A stretch of DNA of 64,000 nucleotides. It comes from Planotetraspora kaengkrachanensis. GTDB lineage: Bacteria > Actinomycetota > Actinomycetes > Streptosporangiales > Streptosporangiaceae. Location of the stretch: assembly GCF_016862895.1 (NCBI RefSeq), contig NZ_BONV01000005.1, positions 186,001 to 250,000 on the forward strand, written 5' to 3'. Under the pieces are notes generated by a model. That model made no database searches. It had not been told where the DNA came from and worked only from the letters and a program-made list of their open reading frames with translations. This document shows positions 16,187-24,271 of this stretch, piece by piece (the first letter of the stretch is position 1; each line of letters begins with the position of its first letter). The position numbers were made by a program, and so were the translations under genes.

Positions 16187-16681
16187 TCAGGATCTGACCT
16201 CGTTCCAGGCGGAGCTGTTGAGGAAGTAGGTGTCGTAGAGCTCCTGGACCTCGAGCAGGCTCTCCGGCGGCACCTTCCCGTAGGCGATGCGCTCCAGGTG
16301 CCGGAAGTACTCGAACCGTTCGACTCCGGGCGTGATGACGATGAGGATGTCGGCGTCCTCGCCCGGAGCGGCGGCGAAGGCGTGCGCGTGGCCGGGAGGC
16401 ACGATGATCAGGTCGCCACGCTCGGCGGTCACCACCTGCTCGCCGGACAACAATTGCGCGGTGCCGTCCAGCATGTAGAACAGTTCGGCCGAACCGTCAT
16501 GGCGGTGCGGTTTCGCACCGTCGGCGCCGTCGACCAGGCTGACCCGCTGGGTCGACAACGCTCCGCCGGTCGAGCTGCTGTCGGCCAGCAGCCGGATGGT
16601 GGTCGGGGCCCGGCCGATCACTTCCGCCTCTGCGGATCGGACGATCACGGACTCGTCGAAGTTCGGCACGATCAGCGACAT
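16187..16681 (-). CDS. Cupin-domain protein, 164 aa
   Basis: A single cupin barrel with motif 1 KPHRHDGSAELFYMLDG (two His and a Glu) and motif 2 PPGHAHAFAAAPGED. The C-terminal extension (RIAYGKVPPESLLEVQELYDTYF) is typical of actinobacterial cupins of unknown role. The downstream position relative to the membrane-protein gene on the same strand (41 bp) suggests co-transcription. Confidence 0.87.
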   Translation of the reverse strand: MSLIVPNFDESVIVRSAEAEVIGRAPTTIRLLADSSSTGGALSTQRVSLVDGADGAKPHRHDGSAELFYMLDGTAQLLSGEQVVTAERGDLIIVPPGHAHAFAAAPGEDADILIVITPGVERFEYFRHLERIAYGKVPPESLLEVQELYDTYFLNSSAWNEVRS

Positions 16682-16721
16682 CGGGGTGGCTCCTTGCTTG
16701 AGAGGGGTTCCGTACGGTCGT

Positions 16722-17093
16722 TCAGATGGCGAACAGCAGGGCGGCGCTGATCAGGACGACCACGGCGGTGGCGAAGTGGACACCGAACGCGACCGCCTTC
16801 GTGCCGCCGTTACGCAGGACGACGAGGGTGTCGCCGAGCGGGACCAGCGCGACCACGAGCATGAACCAGGCCTCGGCGCGGGCGCTCGCGAAGACGAGAA
16901 GGGCGAGGCCGAGCAGGCCGTAGCCGAAGTCGCGCAGGCCCTTGATGGTGAGGTACGCGGCGTCGCCGTCCTTCTTGGCGGGGACGCCGTAGCCGGCGGC
17001 CGCGGCGCGGGGCGACAGGAGGAAGCGGGCGCCGATGACGACGACGAAGACGTCGAGCACGATGGCCAATCCGTACGCGGTGGGGGTGATCAC
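16722..17093 (-). CDS. DUF4267-type small membrane protein
   Basis: From the GTG at 17093 (AGGAG 9 nt upstream) the protein is 123 residues with four hydrophobic helices. TIKGLRDFGYGLLGLALL in the middle is typical of DUF4267. Function unknown. Across the intergenic region lies a TetR gene in the opposite direction, and paired palindromes suggest that this gene and its cupin neighbour are the TetR targets. A longer ATG start at 17141 would run over an operator-like box. Confidence 0.8.
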   Translation of the reverse strand: MITPTAYGLAIVLDVFVVVIGARFLLSPRAAAAGYGVPAKKDGDAAYLTIKGLRDFGYGLLGLALLVFASARAEAWFMLVVALVPLGDTLVVLRNGGTKAVAFGVHFATAVVVLISAALLFAI

Positions 17094-17107
17094 TGGCGTC
17101 TCTCCTG

Positions 17108-17170
17108 CTAGCAGTGCTAGATCTAAGAGCGACACTAACATAGCTATGACAGGAGCACTAGCGGCACTAG
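17108..17170. promoter_or_regulatory. Two CTAG-N5-CTAG boxes, probable TetR operators
   Basis: CTAGCAGTGCTAG (17108-17120) and CTAGCGGCACTAG (17158-17170) lie 37 bp apart between the divergent DUF4267 and TetR genes. In inverted orientation they share CTAG-N4-GCTAG. CTAG tetranucleotides are rare in high-GC actinobacterial DNA, so two paired boxes next to a TetR start are unlikely to be chance. Confidence 0.6.
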
Positions 17171-17179
17171 AATTGCGTC

Positions 17180-17752
17180 ATGTCCATCCAGACGCGCCGG
17201 GCGCGCGAGCGAGCAGAGCGGGAACGGCTGATCGTCACGGCCGCGCGGGAACTGGCCGAATCGGAGGGCTGGGACGCGGTCACCACGCGGCGCCTCGCCG
17301 AGGAGATCGAGTACAGCCAGCCGGTCCTCTACAGCCACTTCAAGGGCAAGGACGCCATCATGGCCGCGGTCGCGGTGGAGGGCTTCGCCGACCTCGCCGG
17401 TGAGTTGCGCGCGGCGCGCACCGCGGTCGCCGACCCACGCGAGGCCCTCGCGGCCGTCGGCGCCGCCTACGCCCTGTTCGCCGAGCGGCGGCCCGCGCTG
17501 TACGACGCGATGTTCACCCACGCCGTCGACCTGCCCTTCGCGACCGCCGAGGCGCCACCCGCCCTGCGGGAGGCCTTCGGCGAACTGCTCGAGACCGTTC
17601 GGCCGCTGGTGCGGGACGACGACCTGGAGACGCTCACCGAGACCTTCTGGAGCGGGCTGCACGGGCTTGTCACGCTCATGCGCAACGGCAGGCTCCGGCA
17701 TGCCGACCACGAGCGGCGACTGGCGCTGCTGATCAGCCGCTTCTCCGGCTGA
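17180..17752 (+). CDS. TetR-family regulator
   Basis: A 190-residue regulator with the HTH in residues about 10-58 (VTTRRLAEEIEYSQPVLYSHFKGKDAIMAAV) and an all-helical ligand domain of the WHG/TetR_C type. It is divergent from the DUF4267 membrane protein, with the probable operators directly between the starts; the second box ends 9 bp before its ATG, which implies autoregulation. Confidence 0.92.
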   Translation: MSIQTRRARERAERERLIVTAARELAESEGWDAVTTRRLAEEIEYSQPVLYSHFKGKDAIMAAVAVEGFADLAGELRAARTAVADPREALAAVGAAYALFAERRPALYDAMFTHAVDLPFATAEAPPALREAFGELLETVRPLVRDDDLETLTETFWSGLHGLVTLMRNGRLRHADHERRLALLISRFSG

Positions 17753-17928
17753 CCGGCCGATTCGGGCCGCGGCGCCCCGGTGCGCGGCGACGGCAGACCG
17801 GCCGTCGTTCAGCGCCCGCATGATCGAAAGGGGGCGGCGCCGCGCGGCTCACCGCCACGTCGGTTGGCACCGCGGTTTGAGGGTTTCACGCACGTATCTC
17901 CACTGCAGAGAAGTGATCAGCGCCAGAA

Positions 17929-17961
17929 CTTTCAAAGGGCGCTTCAATGAGACGCTTGAAG
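17929..17961. promoter_or_regulatory. TTCAA-type repeats before the ABC exporter
   Basis: CTTTCAAAG (17929-17937) is followed by CTTCAA-N8-TTGAAG (17942-17961), ending 2 bp before the ATG of the exporter ATPase. Half-sites recur at 12-13 bp spacing. The placement over the leader and ribosome-binding area is typical of a repressor site. Which regulator uses it is unknown. Confidence 0.4.
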
Positions 17962-17963
17962 GC

Positions 17964-18965
17964 ATGGATGCAGGTGAAAACGACCACAGGCAAGGAGTCT
18001 CCGTTCGCCCACTCCCCCCGTCTCCGCGTGCCGGCGGTTCGCCGCACGCCGAACCGGTCATCGAGACCACCGGCCTGCGCATGCGTTACGGGTCGGTCGA
18101 CGTGCTCCACGGGGTGGACCTCCGGGTGCACCAGGGCGAGGTGGTGGCCCTCCTGGGCCCGAACGGCGCGGGGAAGACGACGACCATCGAGATCCTCGAG
18201 GGGTTCCGCCGGCGTTCGGCGGGTGAGGTGCGGGTGCTCGGCGTCGATCCCGACGACGGCGACGAGGCGTGGCGCGCACGGCTCGGCATCGTGCTGCAGT
18301 CCTGGCGCGACCACGGCAAATGGCGGGTCGGCGAGCTGCTGGACCACCTCGGCCGTTTCTACCTCCCGTACGGCACGCCGCGCCGGGCCAGGCCGTACGG
18401 TACCGGCGAACTGCTCGACCTGGTGGGCCTGACCGACCGGGCAAACGCGGTGATCGGCACGCTCTCCGGCGGCCAGCGGCGCAGGCTCGACGTGGCCATC
18501 GGACTGGTGGGACGGCCGGACCTGCTGTTCCTCGACGAGCCGACCGTCGGCTTCGACCCCCAGGCGCGGCGTGAGTTTCATGAGCTGGTGCAGCGCCTGT
18601 CGGAGCTGGAGGACACCGCGATCCTGCTCACGACGCACGACCTCGACGAGGCCGACAGGCTGGCCGGCCGGATCGTGATCCTGGCGGGCGGCAGGATCGT
18701 GGCCGACGGCAGCGCCTCGGAACTTGCCACGCGGGTCTCCGGCAGGGCCGAGGTCAGGTACAGCAGGGACGGCGAGCACCACGTGGAGTCGGTCGAGGAC
18801 GCGACCGGCCGCGTGCGCACGCTGTTCGCCGAGTACGGCGAGGCGATCGGCGACCTGGAGGTGCGCAGGGTCAGTCTGGAGGACGTCTACATGACGCTGG
18901 TGCACGAATTCGAGACCGGACGGCGTACGGAGGCGCCGAGCGAGTTGACGGAGGTGGCGCGATGA
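17964..18965 (+). CDS. ABC exporter ATP-binding protein (DrrA-like)
   Basis: About 333 residues from the ATG at 17964; longer in-frame starts have no homology. Walker A is GPNGAGKTT, the signature LSGGQRRRLD, Walker B LLFLDEPTVGFDP, and the H-loop TTHDLDEADR. The C-terminal extension with the SLEDVYMTLVHEFETG ending is characteristic of DrrA/CcmA-type exporter ATPases. It overlaps the permease gene by 4 bases (ATGA). Such two-gene pairs export hydrophobic drugs or lipids; the substrate is not evident. Confidence 0.92.
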   Translation: MDAGENDHRQGVSVRPLPPSPRAGGSPHAEPVIETTGLRMRYGSVDVLHGVDLRVHQGEVVALLGPNGAGKTTTIEILEGFRRRSAGEVRVLGVDPDDGDEAWRARLGIVLQSWRDHGKWRVGELLDHLGRFYLPYGTPRRARPYGTGELLDLVGLTDRANAVIGTLSGGQRRRLDVAIGLVGRPDLLFLDEPTVGFDPQARREFHELVQRLSELEDTAILLTTHDLDEADRLAGRIVILAGGRIVADGSASELATRVSGRAEVRYSRDGEHHVESVEDATGRVRTLFAEYGEAIGDLEVRRVSLEDVYMTLVHEFETGRRTEAPSELTEVAR

Positions 18966-19813
18966 GCCCCCGATCGGCCGCCGTACGCGCGGGCCTGCAG
19001 CGCGGCAGGATCGAGTTCCGGCAGAGCATGACCAACGGGCAGGACCTCTGGTCGGTGATGTTCTTCCCGGTCATCGCGCTGGTCGTCATGTTCCTGCTGC
19101 GGAACAACACGGTGCCGGGCACCGGCTTCTCGCTGAGCTCCCAGTCCGTCCCCGGCGTCTTGGGGATGAACGTCGTCATGAACGGCATGCTGGCGCTGGG
19201 CCTGTCGCTGACCATGGACCGTGAGGACGGCACGCTGCTGCGCGCCAAGGCGACGCCGAACGGCATGGTCGGCTACCTCACCGGCAAGCTGCTCAGCCGG
19301 GCCGGGATGGCGGTGGTGGGGCTGCTCGTTCCGCTGATCCCCGCGGTGTTCCTGTTCGACGGGCTGGAGCTGGGCCGGGTGTCGTCGTGGCTGACGCTGG
19401 TCTGGGTGCTGGCGCTCGGCCTGGTGGCGCTGCTGCCGATCGGCGCCGTGCTCGGCTCGGTGTTCAACACCGCGCAGAGCATGGGCTTCGTCTCGCTGCC
19501 GACGATGCTGCTCATCGGCCTTTCCGGCGTGTTCTACCCGATCAGCGCCTTCCCCGAGTGGCTGCAGTGGGTCGCCCAGGCCTTCCCGCTCTACTGGCTG
19601 GGGCTGGGCCTGCGCTCGGCGATGTTGCCGGACGCCCTGGCGGCCGCCGAAGTCGGCGAGTCCTGGCGGCACCTGGAGACGATCGGCGTCCTCGGCCTGT
19701 GGGCGGTCGCGGGCCTCCTGCTCGCGCCGGTGGTGCTGCGGCGGATGGCTCGCCGCGAGTCGGGCTCCGCCGTCGAGGTCCGGCGGCAGAAGGCGATGCA
19801 GCGCGTCATGTAG
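18962..19813 (+). CDS. ABC-2 type permease (DrrB-like)
   Basis: A 283-residue permease with six predicted helices and the ABC-2 core motif region (LSGVFYPISAFPEWLQWVAQ), a hallmark of ABC-2 exporters. It starts within the stop of the ATPase gene, so the two are translated together and form the exporter. A basic C-terminal tail follows the last helix. Confidence 0.92.
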   Translation: MSPRSAAVRAGLQRGRIEFRQSMTNGQDLWSVMFFPVIALVVMFLLRNNTVPGTGFSLSSQSVPGVLGMNVVMNGMLALGLSLTMDREDGTLLRAKATPNGMVGYLTGKLLSRAGMAVVGLLVPLIPAVFLFDGLELGRVSSWLTLVWVLALGLVALLPIGAVLGSVFNTAQSMGFVSLPTMLLIGLSGVFYPISAFPEWLQWVAQAFPLYWLGLGLRSAMLPDALAAAEVGESWRHLETIGVLGLWAVAGLLLAPVVLRRMARRESGSAVEVRRQKAMQRVM

Positions 19814-19873
19814 GCGTGCGGGCCGGCGGCCGGGTGGCTCCTCCGTGGCATCAGAGCGGCAGGTGTCAGCGAG

Positions 19874-20263
19874 TTGCGCATGCAGGCGTACGCGCGGCAG
19901 GACGACCCGACCCTCGGGCCGGGCGAAACGGCGGACGTGCTGCGGACGCTCGCCGAGTACGCCGCCTCCGGCGTCGTCGGCGCGGCGGCGGTCGCCCCGT
20001 TCACCGCGACCACGCGGTATCTCCAGCGGTGGCGCGCCAGGCGGCGCGACCGCCGGATCGACCTCACTCGCGCGATCGAACTGTCACGGGACCTCTGCCA
20101 TGCCGCTCTCGGTGTCGAATCCGCCGGCTGCGTCGTCACGGAGGCGACACCGGACGACGGGGGATGGAGAGTGCGCCTCGCCGCCTCCGGGGTTCCAGTG
20201 GAGGTCTTCGTGGATGCCGGCGGCACTCTCGCAAGCTACCGGGTCATCGGCGGCCTCACCTAG
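19874..20263 (+). CDS. Hypothetical protein, about 129 aa
   Basis: The start is TTG at 19874 or ATG at 19880. The N-terminal half is helical and basic (YLQRWRARRRDRRIDL); the C-terminal half is a small alpha/beta segment ending GWRVRLAASGVPVEVFVD, then GGTLASYRVIGGL, reminiscent of PepSY-like or GvpO-like strands but not assignable. It follows the exporter operon by 60 bp. Function unknown. Confidence 0.55.
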   Translation: MRMQAYARQDDPTLGPGETADVLRTLAEYAASGVVGAAAVAPFTATTRYLQRWRARRRDRRIDLTRAIELSRDLCHAALGVESAGCVVTEATPDDGGWRVRLAASGVPVEVFVDAGGTLASYRVIGGLT

Positions 20264-20281
20264 ACATTCCGTCTTTCGTTC

Positions 20282-22411
20282 TCAGTGTGCTTCCGCGGTG
20301 GTCTCGGTAATGCGCCCGGCTGTCTTTTCGAGTGACAGACCGGTGTATTGTCCCGCGAACGACAGGATGTCCACCACCAGGTCGCGTTCTTTACTCGCGG
20401 GAAAGGCCGCGTGGGCGGTGTCGGGTTCCCGGCGCATGAGGATCGGCCGGCCACTGCTGGTGGTGGCGTTCTGGAGGGCCGCGCACATCTTGGTGACGTG
20501 GGCCTCTCCGGTCTGCAGATCGGTCACCGCGCCGGTGAAGAGGAACGCGGGATAGGGGGTTCCTGGCGTGACGTTGTGGTACGGGGAGTATGAGAGCAGC
20601 CATTGGAGTTGTTCGGGCTCGGAGGCGCTACCGAATTCGTCGGTCCACGTGCATCCCAGGCCGAATTGTTCGTAGCGCACCATGTCACACAGCGGGGCTT
20701 CGGCGATGACCGCGGCGTACAGGTCCGGCCGCTGTGTGGCCGCGGCGGCGACCATCAGTCCACCGCCGGACACGCCGTAGATCGCCAGTTGGTCGCGGGT
20801 GGTCCGGCCGGTGTCGATGAGCCAGGTCGCGGCGTCGTTGAAGTCGCTGATCGTGCGGTGTTTGTGTGGCCCGCGGCCGGCGTCGTGCCAATCCTGGCCT
20901 TCTTCGCCGCCTCCGCGTACACAGGCGAGGGCGTAGATGCCGCCGGCGCTGACCCATGCGGCCGCCATGGGGAGGAACCATGGGCGCATCGGCATGCCGA
21001 AGCTGCCGTAGCCGTAGAGGAGGGTGGGGCGAGGGCCCTGATGTTCTTCGGCCGGGGTGAACAGGAACAGCGTGATCTCGGTGCCGTCGCCGGCCTGGTA
21101 GCGGACGCTGCGGCTGCGGATGTCCGGCGTCTTTCCGGCTGTCGTGGTGCCGGTCTCCTGCTCCGTCTTCCCGCTGGCGGCGTCGTAGCGATAGATGGTG
21201 GGGGGCGTGGCCGCGTCGCAGTAGCTGAACCACGCGTGGCGCCCGTGCGGCATGTTCACGCGCAGGGATGACACGACGCCGGCGCCGGGAAGGGGCAGCT
21301 CGGTGAGCGGCCGGCCGCTGCCCAGGTCGTGCAGTGTCAGGGCGGAGGTGCCTCGGCGGGTGCGTGCCACCAGGAGGAGGGGCTGCGCGAGTGCCGGGTC
21401 GTCCAGGACCACACACTCGTCCAGAGGAGCCTGGGGATCTTCGGCCACCAGCGTGTGCCATGCGGCGGGGTCGGTCTCGTGCCCGTCCGCCACGCAGATG
21501 CGGCCGCACGGGGCCTGGTAGTCGGTGACCAGCAGCAGATCGCCGTCCGCGAGGAAACGCGGGAGAACACGGGCGCGCGTGCTCGCCCCGTCCACGATCT
21601 TGACGAAATGCGGGGCTTCCGGATCGATGAGATCCGCCACGTACACGTCGTTGTCCGAGGCGGGCCCGGCCGTCGCGGTGATCGCCAGGCGACGGCCGTC
21701 GGCGCTGACCGTGAGCCCGTAATAGGCGTCTGAGGCATCGACGCCGCCGAACACCACCGTGTCGGCCTGCCAGGGCGAACCGATCCGATGCAACCTCACC
21801 CGCCGGTGCAGACGCAGGTCGCCAGGGGCCAGTTCCTCGTCCGGGACCCGGCTGACGTAGTAGAACGCGCCCCCTCCCGGCAACCAGGCCAGCGAGGTGT
21901 TGCGGGCGCGTGGCAACGGCCCGTCCACCGCCTCGCCGGTACGTGCGTCCAGCACCATGATGTCGCTGCCGGGCTGCTCGGCGACCTCCATTTGGACGGC
22001 CACACGTTCACCCTCACGCGACGGCCACCAGGCGAACAACCCGGTATGGCCGGACGGATCGATCTTCGCGGGATCGACCAGCACCCGCCTGTTCCCTTCG
22101 GCGTCGACCACGAGCAGGCGCCGTTGCTCGTCCCCGCGGAGCTGCTCGGCGAGGAACATCACCGAACCGCGCGCCATCGGCGGCTCCGCGACGCCGAAGG
22201 ACGACATCTGATCCACCAGGGACGCCCACGATTGCTTTCCATGCCATCCGGTGCGACACGTCTGGAAGAGACGATCCTGGGCCGCGGCCCAGTCCTGTAC
22301 GCACGGGTCGTCGCCGTCTTCCAACCACCGGTAGGGATCGGAGACCGGGAATCCGAACAGATCCTCCACCACATCGCTGCGCCGAGCGGCAGGGTAAGAC
22401 CATCGCGCCAC
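20282..22411 (-). CDS. Prolyl oligopeptidase family serine peptidase (S9A)
   Basis: A roughly 709-residue enzyme. VVEDLFGFPVSDPYRWLED at the N-terminus is the classical S9A opening; then a seven-bladed propeller; then the alpha/beta-hydrolase domain with the nucleophile in YGVSGGGLMVAAAATQ, Asp in the FLFTGAVTDLQ area and His in DTAHAAF. The canonical GGSNGG elbow is GVSGGG here. I prefer the GTG at 22411, because an upstream ATG at 22489 would place a perfect 12-bp hairpin inside the coding sequence and adds no homologous residues. It is cytoplasmic and cleaves short proline-containing peptides. Confidence 0.88.
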   Translation of the reverse strand: MARWSYPAARRSDVVEDLFGFPVSDPYRWLEDGDDPCVQDWAAAQDRLFQTCRTGWHGKQSWASLVDQMSSFGVAEPPMARGSVMFLAEQLRGDEQRRLLVVDAEGNRRVLVDPAKIDPSGHTGLFAWWPSREGERVAVQMEVAEQPGSDIMVLDARTGEAVDGPLPRARNTSLAWLPGGGAFYYVSRVPDEELAPGDLRLHRRVRLHRIGSPWQADTVVFGGVDASDAYYGLTVSADGRRLAITATAGPASDNDVYVADLIDPEAPHFVKIVDGASTRARVLPRFLADGDLLLVTDYQAPCGRICVADGHETDPAAWHTLVAEDPQAPLDECVVLDDPALAQPLLLVARTRRGTSALTLHDLGSGRPLTELPLPGAGVVSSLRVNMPHGRHAWFSYCDAATPPTIYRYDAASGKTEQETGTTTAGKTPDIRSRSVRYQAGDGTEITLFLFTPAEEHQGPRPTLLYGYGSFGMPMRPWFLPMAAAWVSAGGIYALACVRGGGEEGQDWHDAGRGPHKHRTISDFNDAATWLIDTGRTTRDQLAIYGVSGGGLMVAAAATQRPDLYAAVIAEAPLCDMVRYEQFGLGCTWTDEFGSASEPEQLQWLLSYSPYHNVTPGTPYPAFLFTGAVTDLQTGEAHVTKMCAALQNATTSSGRPILMRREPDTAHAAFPASKERDLVVDILSFAGQYTGLSLEKTAGRITETTAEAH

Positions 22412-22449
22412 GAACGCCCCCAATGCGTCGCCCGCTCTGAGACATGACG

Positions 22450-22480
22450 AGGTACTGCGGCCTGTTACGGGCCGCAGTAC
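22450..22480. promoter_or_regulatory. Perfect 12-bp inverted repeat upstream of the peptidase gene
   Basis: GGTACTGCGGCC (22450-22461), a 7-nt loop, and the exact complement (22469-22480). It lies about 40 bp upstream of the preferred start of the prolyl oligopeptidase gene and downstream of the XRE gene. It may terminate XRE-gene transcription or act as an operator for the peptidase gene. Confidence 0.55.
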
Positions 22481-22623
22481 CCGGCTCACTCAGTTACGAC
22501 TGGCCGCGAAGAATGTCGGCCTGCCAGCCGCGCACGCCCCCGACACGGGGAGCAGGACTGGTCTCGCGATACGGTAGGTGTCCACTCACGTCGGCCTCCC
22601 GAATGCGCCGGTTCGCCCGAAAT

Positions 22624-22647
22624 GGGCGATTTCGACAGAAATGTCCC
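22624..22647 (-). terminator. Inverted repeat downstream of the XRE gene
   Basis: GGGCGATTTC-GACA-GAAATGTCCC pairs at 8 of 10 positions and begins 67 nt past the XRE stop. It is a weak candidate terminator or a second operator in the 303-bp gap. Apart from this and the stronger hairpin, I see no gene in 22412-22714. Confidence 0.35.
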
Positions 22648-22714
22648 CTCGTCTGGGATCGATAAACAGAGGGCGTCGCTCTCGACGGGCCCGGCCCTCG
22701 CCTCAGCGCCGAGG

Positions 22715-23503
22715 TCAGGTGAGGAGCTCGCGCAGTTTGGCCACGGAGTCCGCGGCGTGGCTGTCGGGCATCGACTCGCAGACGAGGAGGACCTGACCGG
22801 GTGCGCTGTTGACGGGCAGGGTCTCGTAGGCGAGCTTCACCTCGCCGACATCCGGGTGGCGCAGTTGAAGAATCCCCTGGCCGTTGGTCCGCACATCGTG
22901 ACTGCTCCACATGCGGCGGAAATCCCCGCATTGGGAGAGCTCGTCGATCAGGTCGCGGACGAAGGGGTCCCCGCCGTACGCTCCCGCGGTCGCACGCAGG
23001 TGGGCCACCCACATGTTGGCCGCCGTGTGCCAGTCCTGATACCACTCGGGGTGGTAGAAGGCGTGCCGCAGAAGGTTGGGACCCAGGTCACGTTCGTTGC
23101 ACAGCAGGGCGGCCAGCCGGTTCTCGAAGAGCACGTCCAGCCGTCGGTTCATCACCAGGGCCGGATGGTCCCAGCCCTGCATGAGCGCGATCAGGGCCGG
23201 ATTGACCTGCCGGTCCGCGGGCGTGAGCCTGGGCGGCCGCGGGCGCGCGAGATCGTGAAGGTGCCTGACGGCCTCCGGGTCGAGCTGGAAGACCCGGGCG
23301 AGCGCGCCGAGCACCTGCTCCGACGGACGGCGCTCCCTCCCCTGCTCCAGGCGCATGTAGTAGTCGACGCTGACCCCGGCCAGCTCCGCCACTTCGCTCC
23401 GGCGAAGCCCCGGCGTCCGGCGATCGCCGACGTGAGGCAACCCCACCTGATCGGGGGTCGTGGCTTGACGTCGAGCGCGCAGAAATTCCCCCAGAGCGCC
23501 CAC
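22715..23503 (-). CDS. XRE-family regulator with MmyB-like ligand domain
   Basis: A 262-residue protein. The N-terminal HTH (residues about 8-80; RRTPGLRRSEVAELAGVSVDYYMRLEQGRER) is followed by the MmyB-type PAS-like domain (NRRLDVLFENRLAALL, then NLLRHAFYHPEW) that in relatives binds fatty-acid-like ligands. Actinobacteria carry many copies, usually next to a gene they control; here the candidates are the downstream peptidase or itself. Confidence 0.92.
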   Translation of the reverse strand: MGALGEFLRARRQATTPDQVGLPHVGDRRTPGLRRSEVAELAGVSVDYYMRLEQGRERRPSEQVLGALARVFQLDPEAVRHLHDLARPRPPRLTPADRQVNPALIALMQGWDHPALVMNRRLDVLFENRLAALLCNERDLGPNLLRHAFYHPEWYQDWHTAANMWVAHLRATAGAYGGDPFVRDLIDELSQCGDFRRMWSSHDVRTNGQGILQLRHPDVGEVKLAYETLPVNSAPGQVLLVCESMPDSHAADSVAKLRELLT

Positions 23504-23602
23504 CAGGTCAGGTTAAGTTCATATAGGTAAGGCCATCCCCAAGGCTGAAGAAAATATCTACCTGGACATTTCGCAACGCCGAATCTCTCGACGCGACGAC
23601 GA

Positions 23603-24271
23603 CTACTCGGGCGACCTCGCGATGCGGTAGCCCACCCCGGGAGTGGTGGTGATGATCGGGGGCTCGCCGAGTTTGCGGCGCAGGCGGCCGATGGTGACCG
23701 TGACGGTGTTGGTGAACGGGTCGGCGTGTTCGTCCCAGACCTGTTCGAGCAGGTCCTCGGTGCTGAGGAAGGCGGGGGCGGCGCGCAGGAGGGCTTCGAG
23801 CAGGGCGAACTCCTTGACCGACAGGTCCACGCGACGGCCCTCACGGGTGACGGTGCGGCTCAGCGGGTCGAGCTCGATGCCGCCCGCGCGCAGGGTGCGG
23901 GCGCGGGCGAAGGGTCGGCGGCGGGCCAGGGCGCGGATGCGCAGGACCAGTTCTGGGAAATGGAAGGGCTTGGCGAGATAGTCGTCCGCTCCCAGGGTCA
24001 GGCCGCTGACCCGGTCTCCGGGTGACCCGGCCGCGGTCAGCATCAAGATCATGGCCCGGTCGTCGGCCTCAGTGATCATCTGGCAGAGCGCGTCGCCGTG
24101 GATGCCCGGCAGGTCCCGGTCGAGGACGACCACGTCGTAGGCGTTGAGGTCGAGTTTGGCCGCGGCCTCCAGCCCGTCGTGCGCGACGTCGACGGCCATG
24201 CCCTGATCGCGCAGGCCCTCGACCAGGACGGCCGCGAGGGAGCGCGCGTCCTCGACCACCAGCACCCTCAC
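23603..24271 (-). CDS. OmpR-family response regulator
   Basis: A 222-residue regulator: receiver domain with ED at 7-8, phospho-acceptor Asp at about 51 (DVVVLDRDLPG) and the conserved Lys in LAKPFHFPEL, then a winged helix (TVTVTIGRLRRKLGEP). Its ATG overlaps the... kinase side by arrangement: the kinase stop at 24268-24270 lies within the regulator's first codons, so the kinase gene is upstream but the two overlap by 4 bases (ATGA). The divergent ABC transporter is the likely target. Confidence 0.93.
   Translation of the reverse strand: MRVLVVEDARSLAAVLVEGLRDQGMAVDVAHDGLEAAAKLDLNAYDVVVLDRDLPGIHGDALCQMITEADDRAMILMLTAAGSPGDRVSGLTLGADDYLAKPFHFPELVLRIRALARRRPFARARTLRAGGIELDPLSRTVTREGRRVDLSVKEFALLEALLRAAPAFLSTEDLLEQVWDEHADPFTNTVTVTIGRLRRKLGEPPIITTTPGVGYRIARSPE

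Noticed and set aside
22494-23045. Separate minus-strand gene overlapping the XRE gene
   Set aside because: It is an alternative frame of the XRE gene with Arg/Pro-rich shadow composition.
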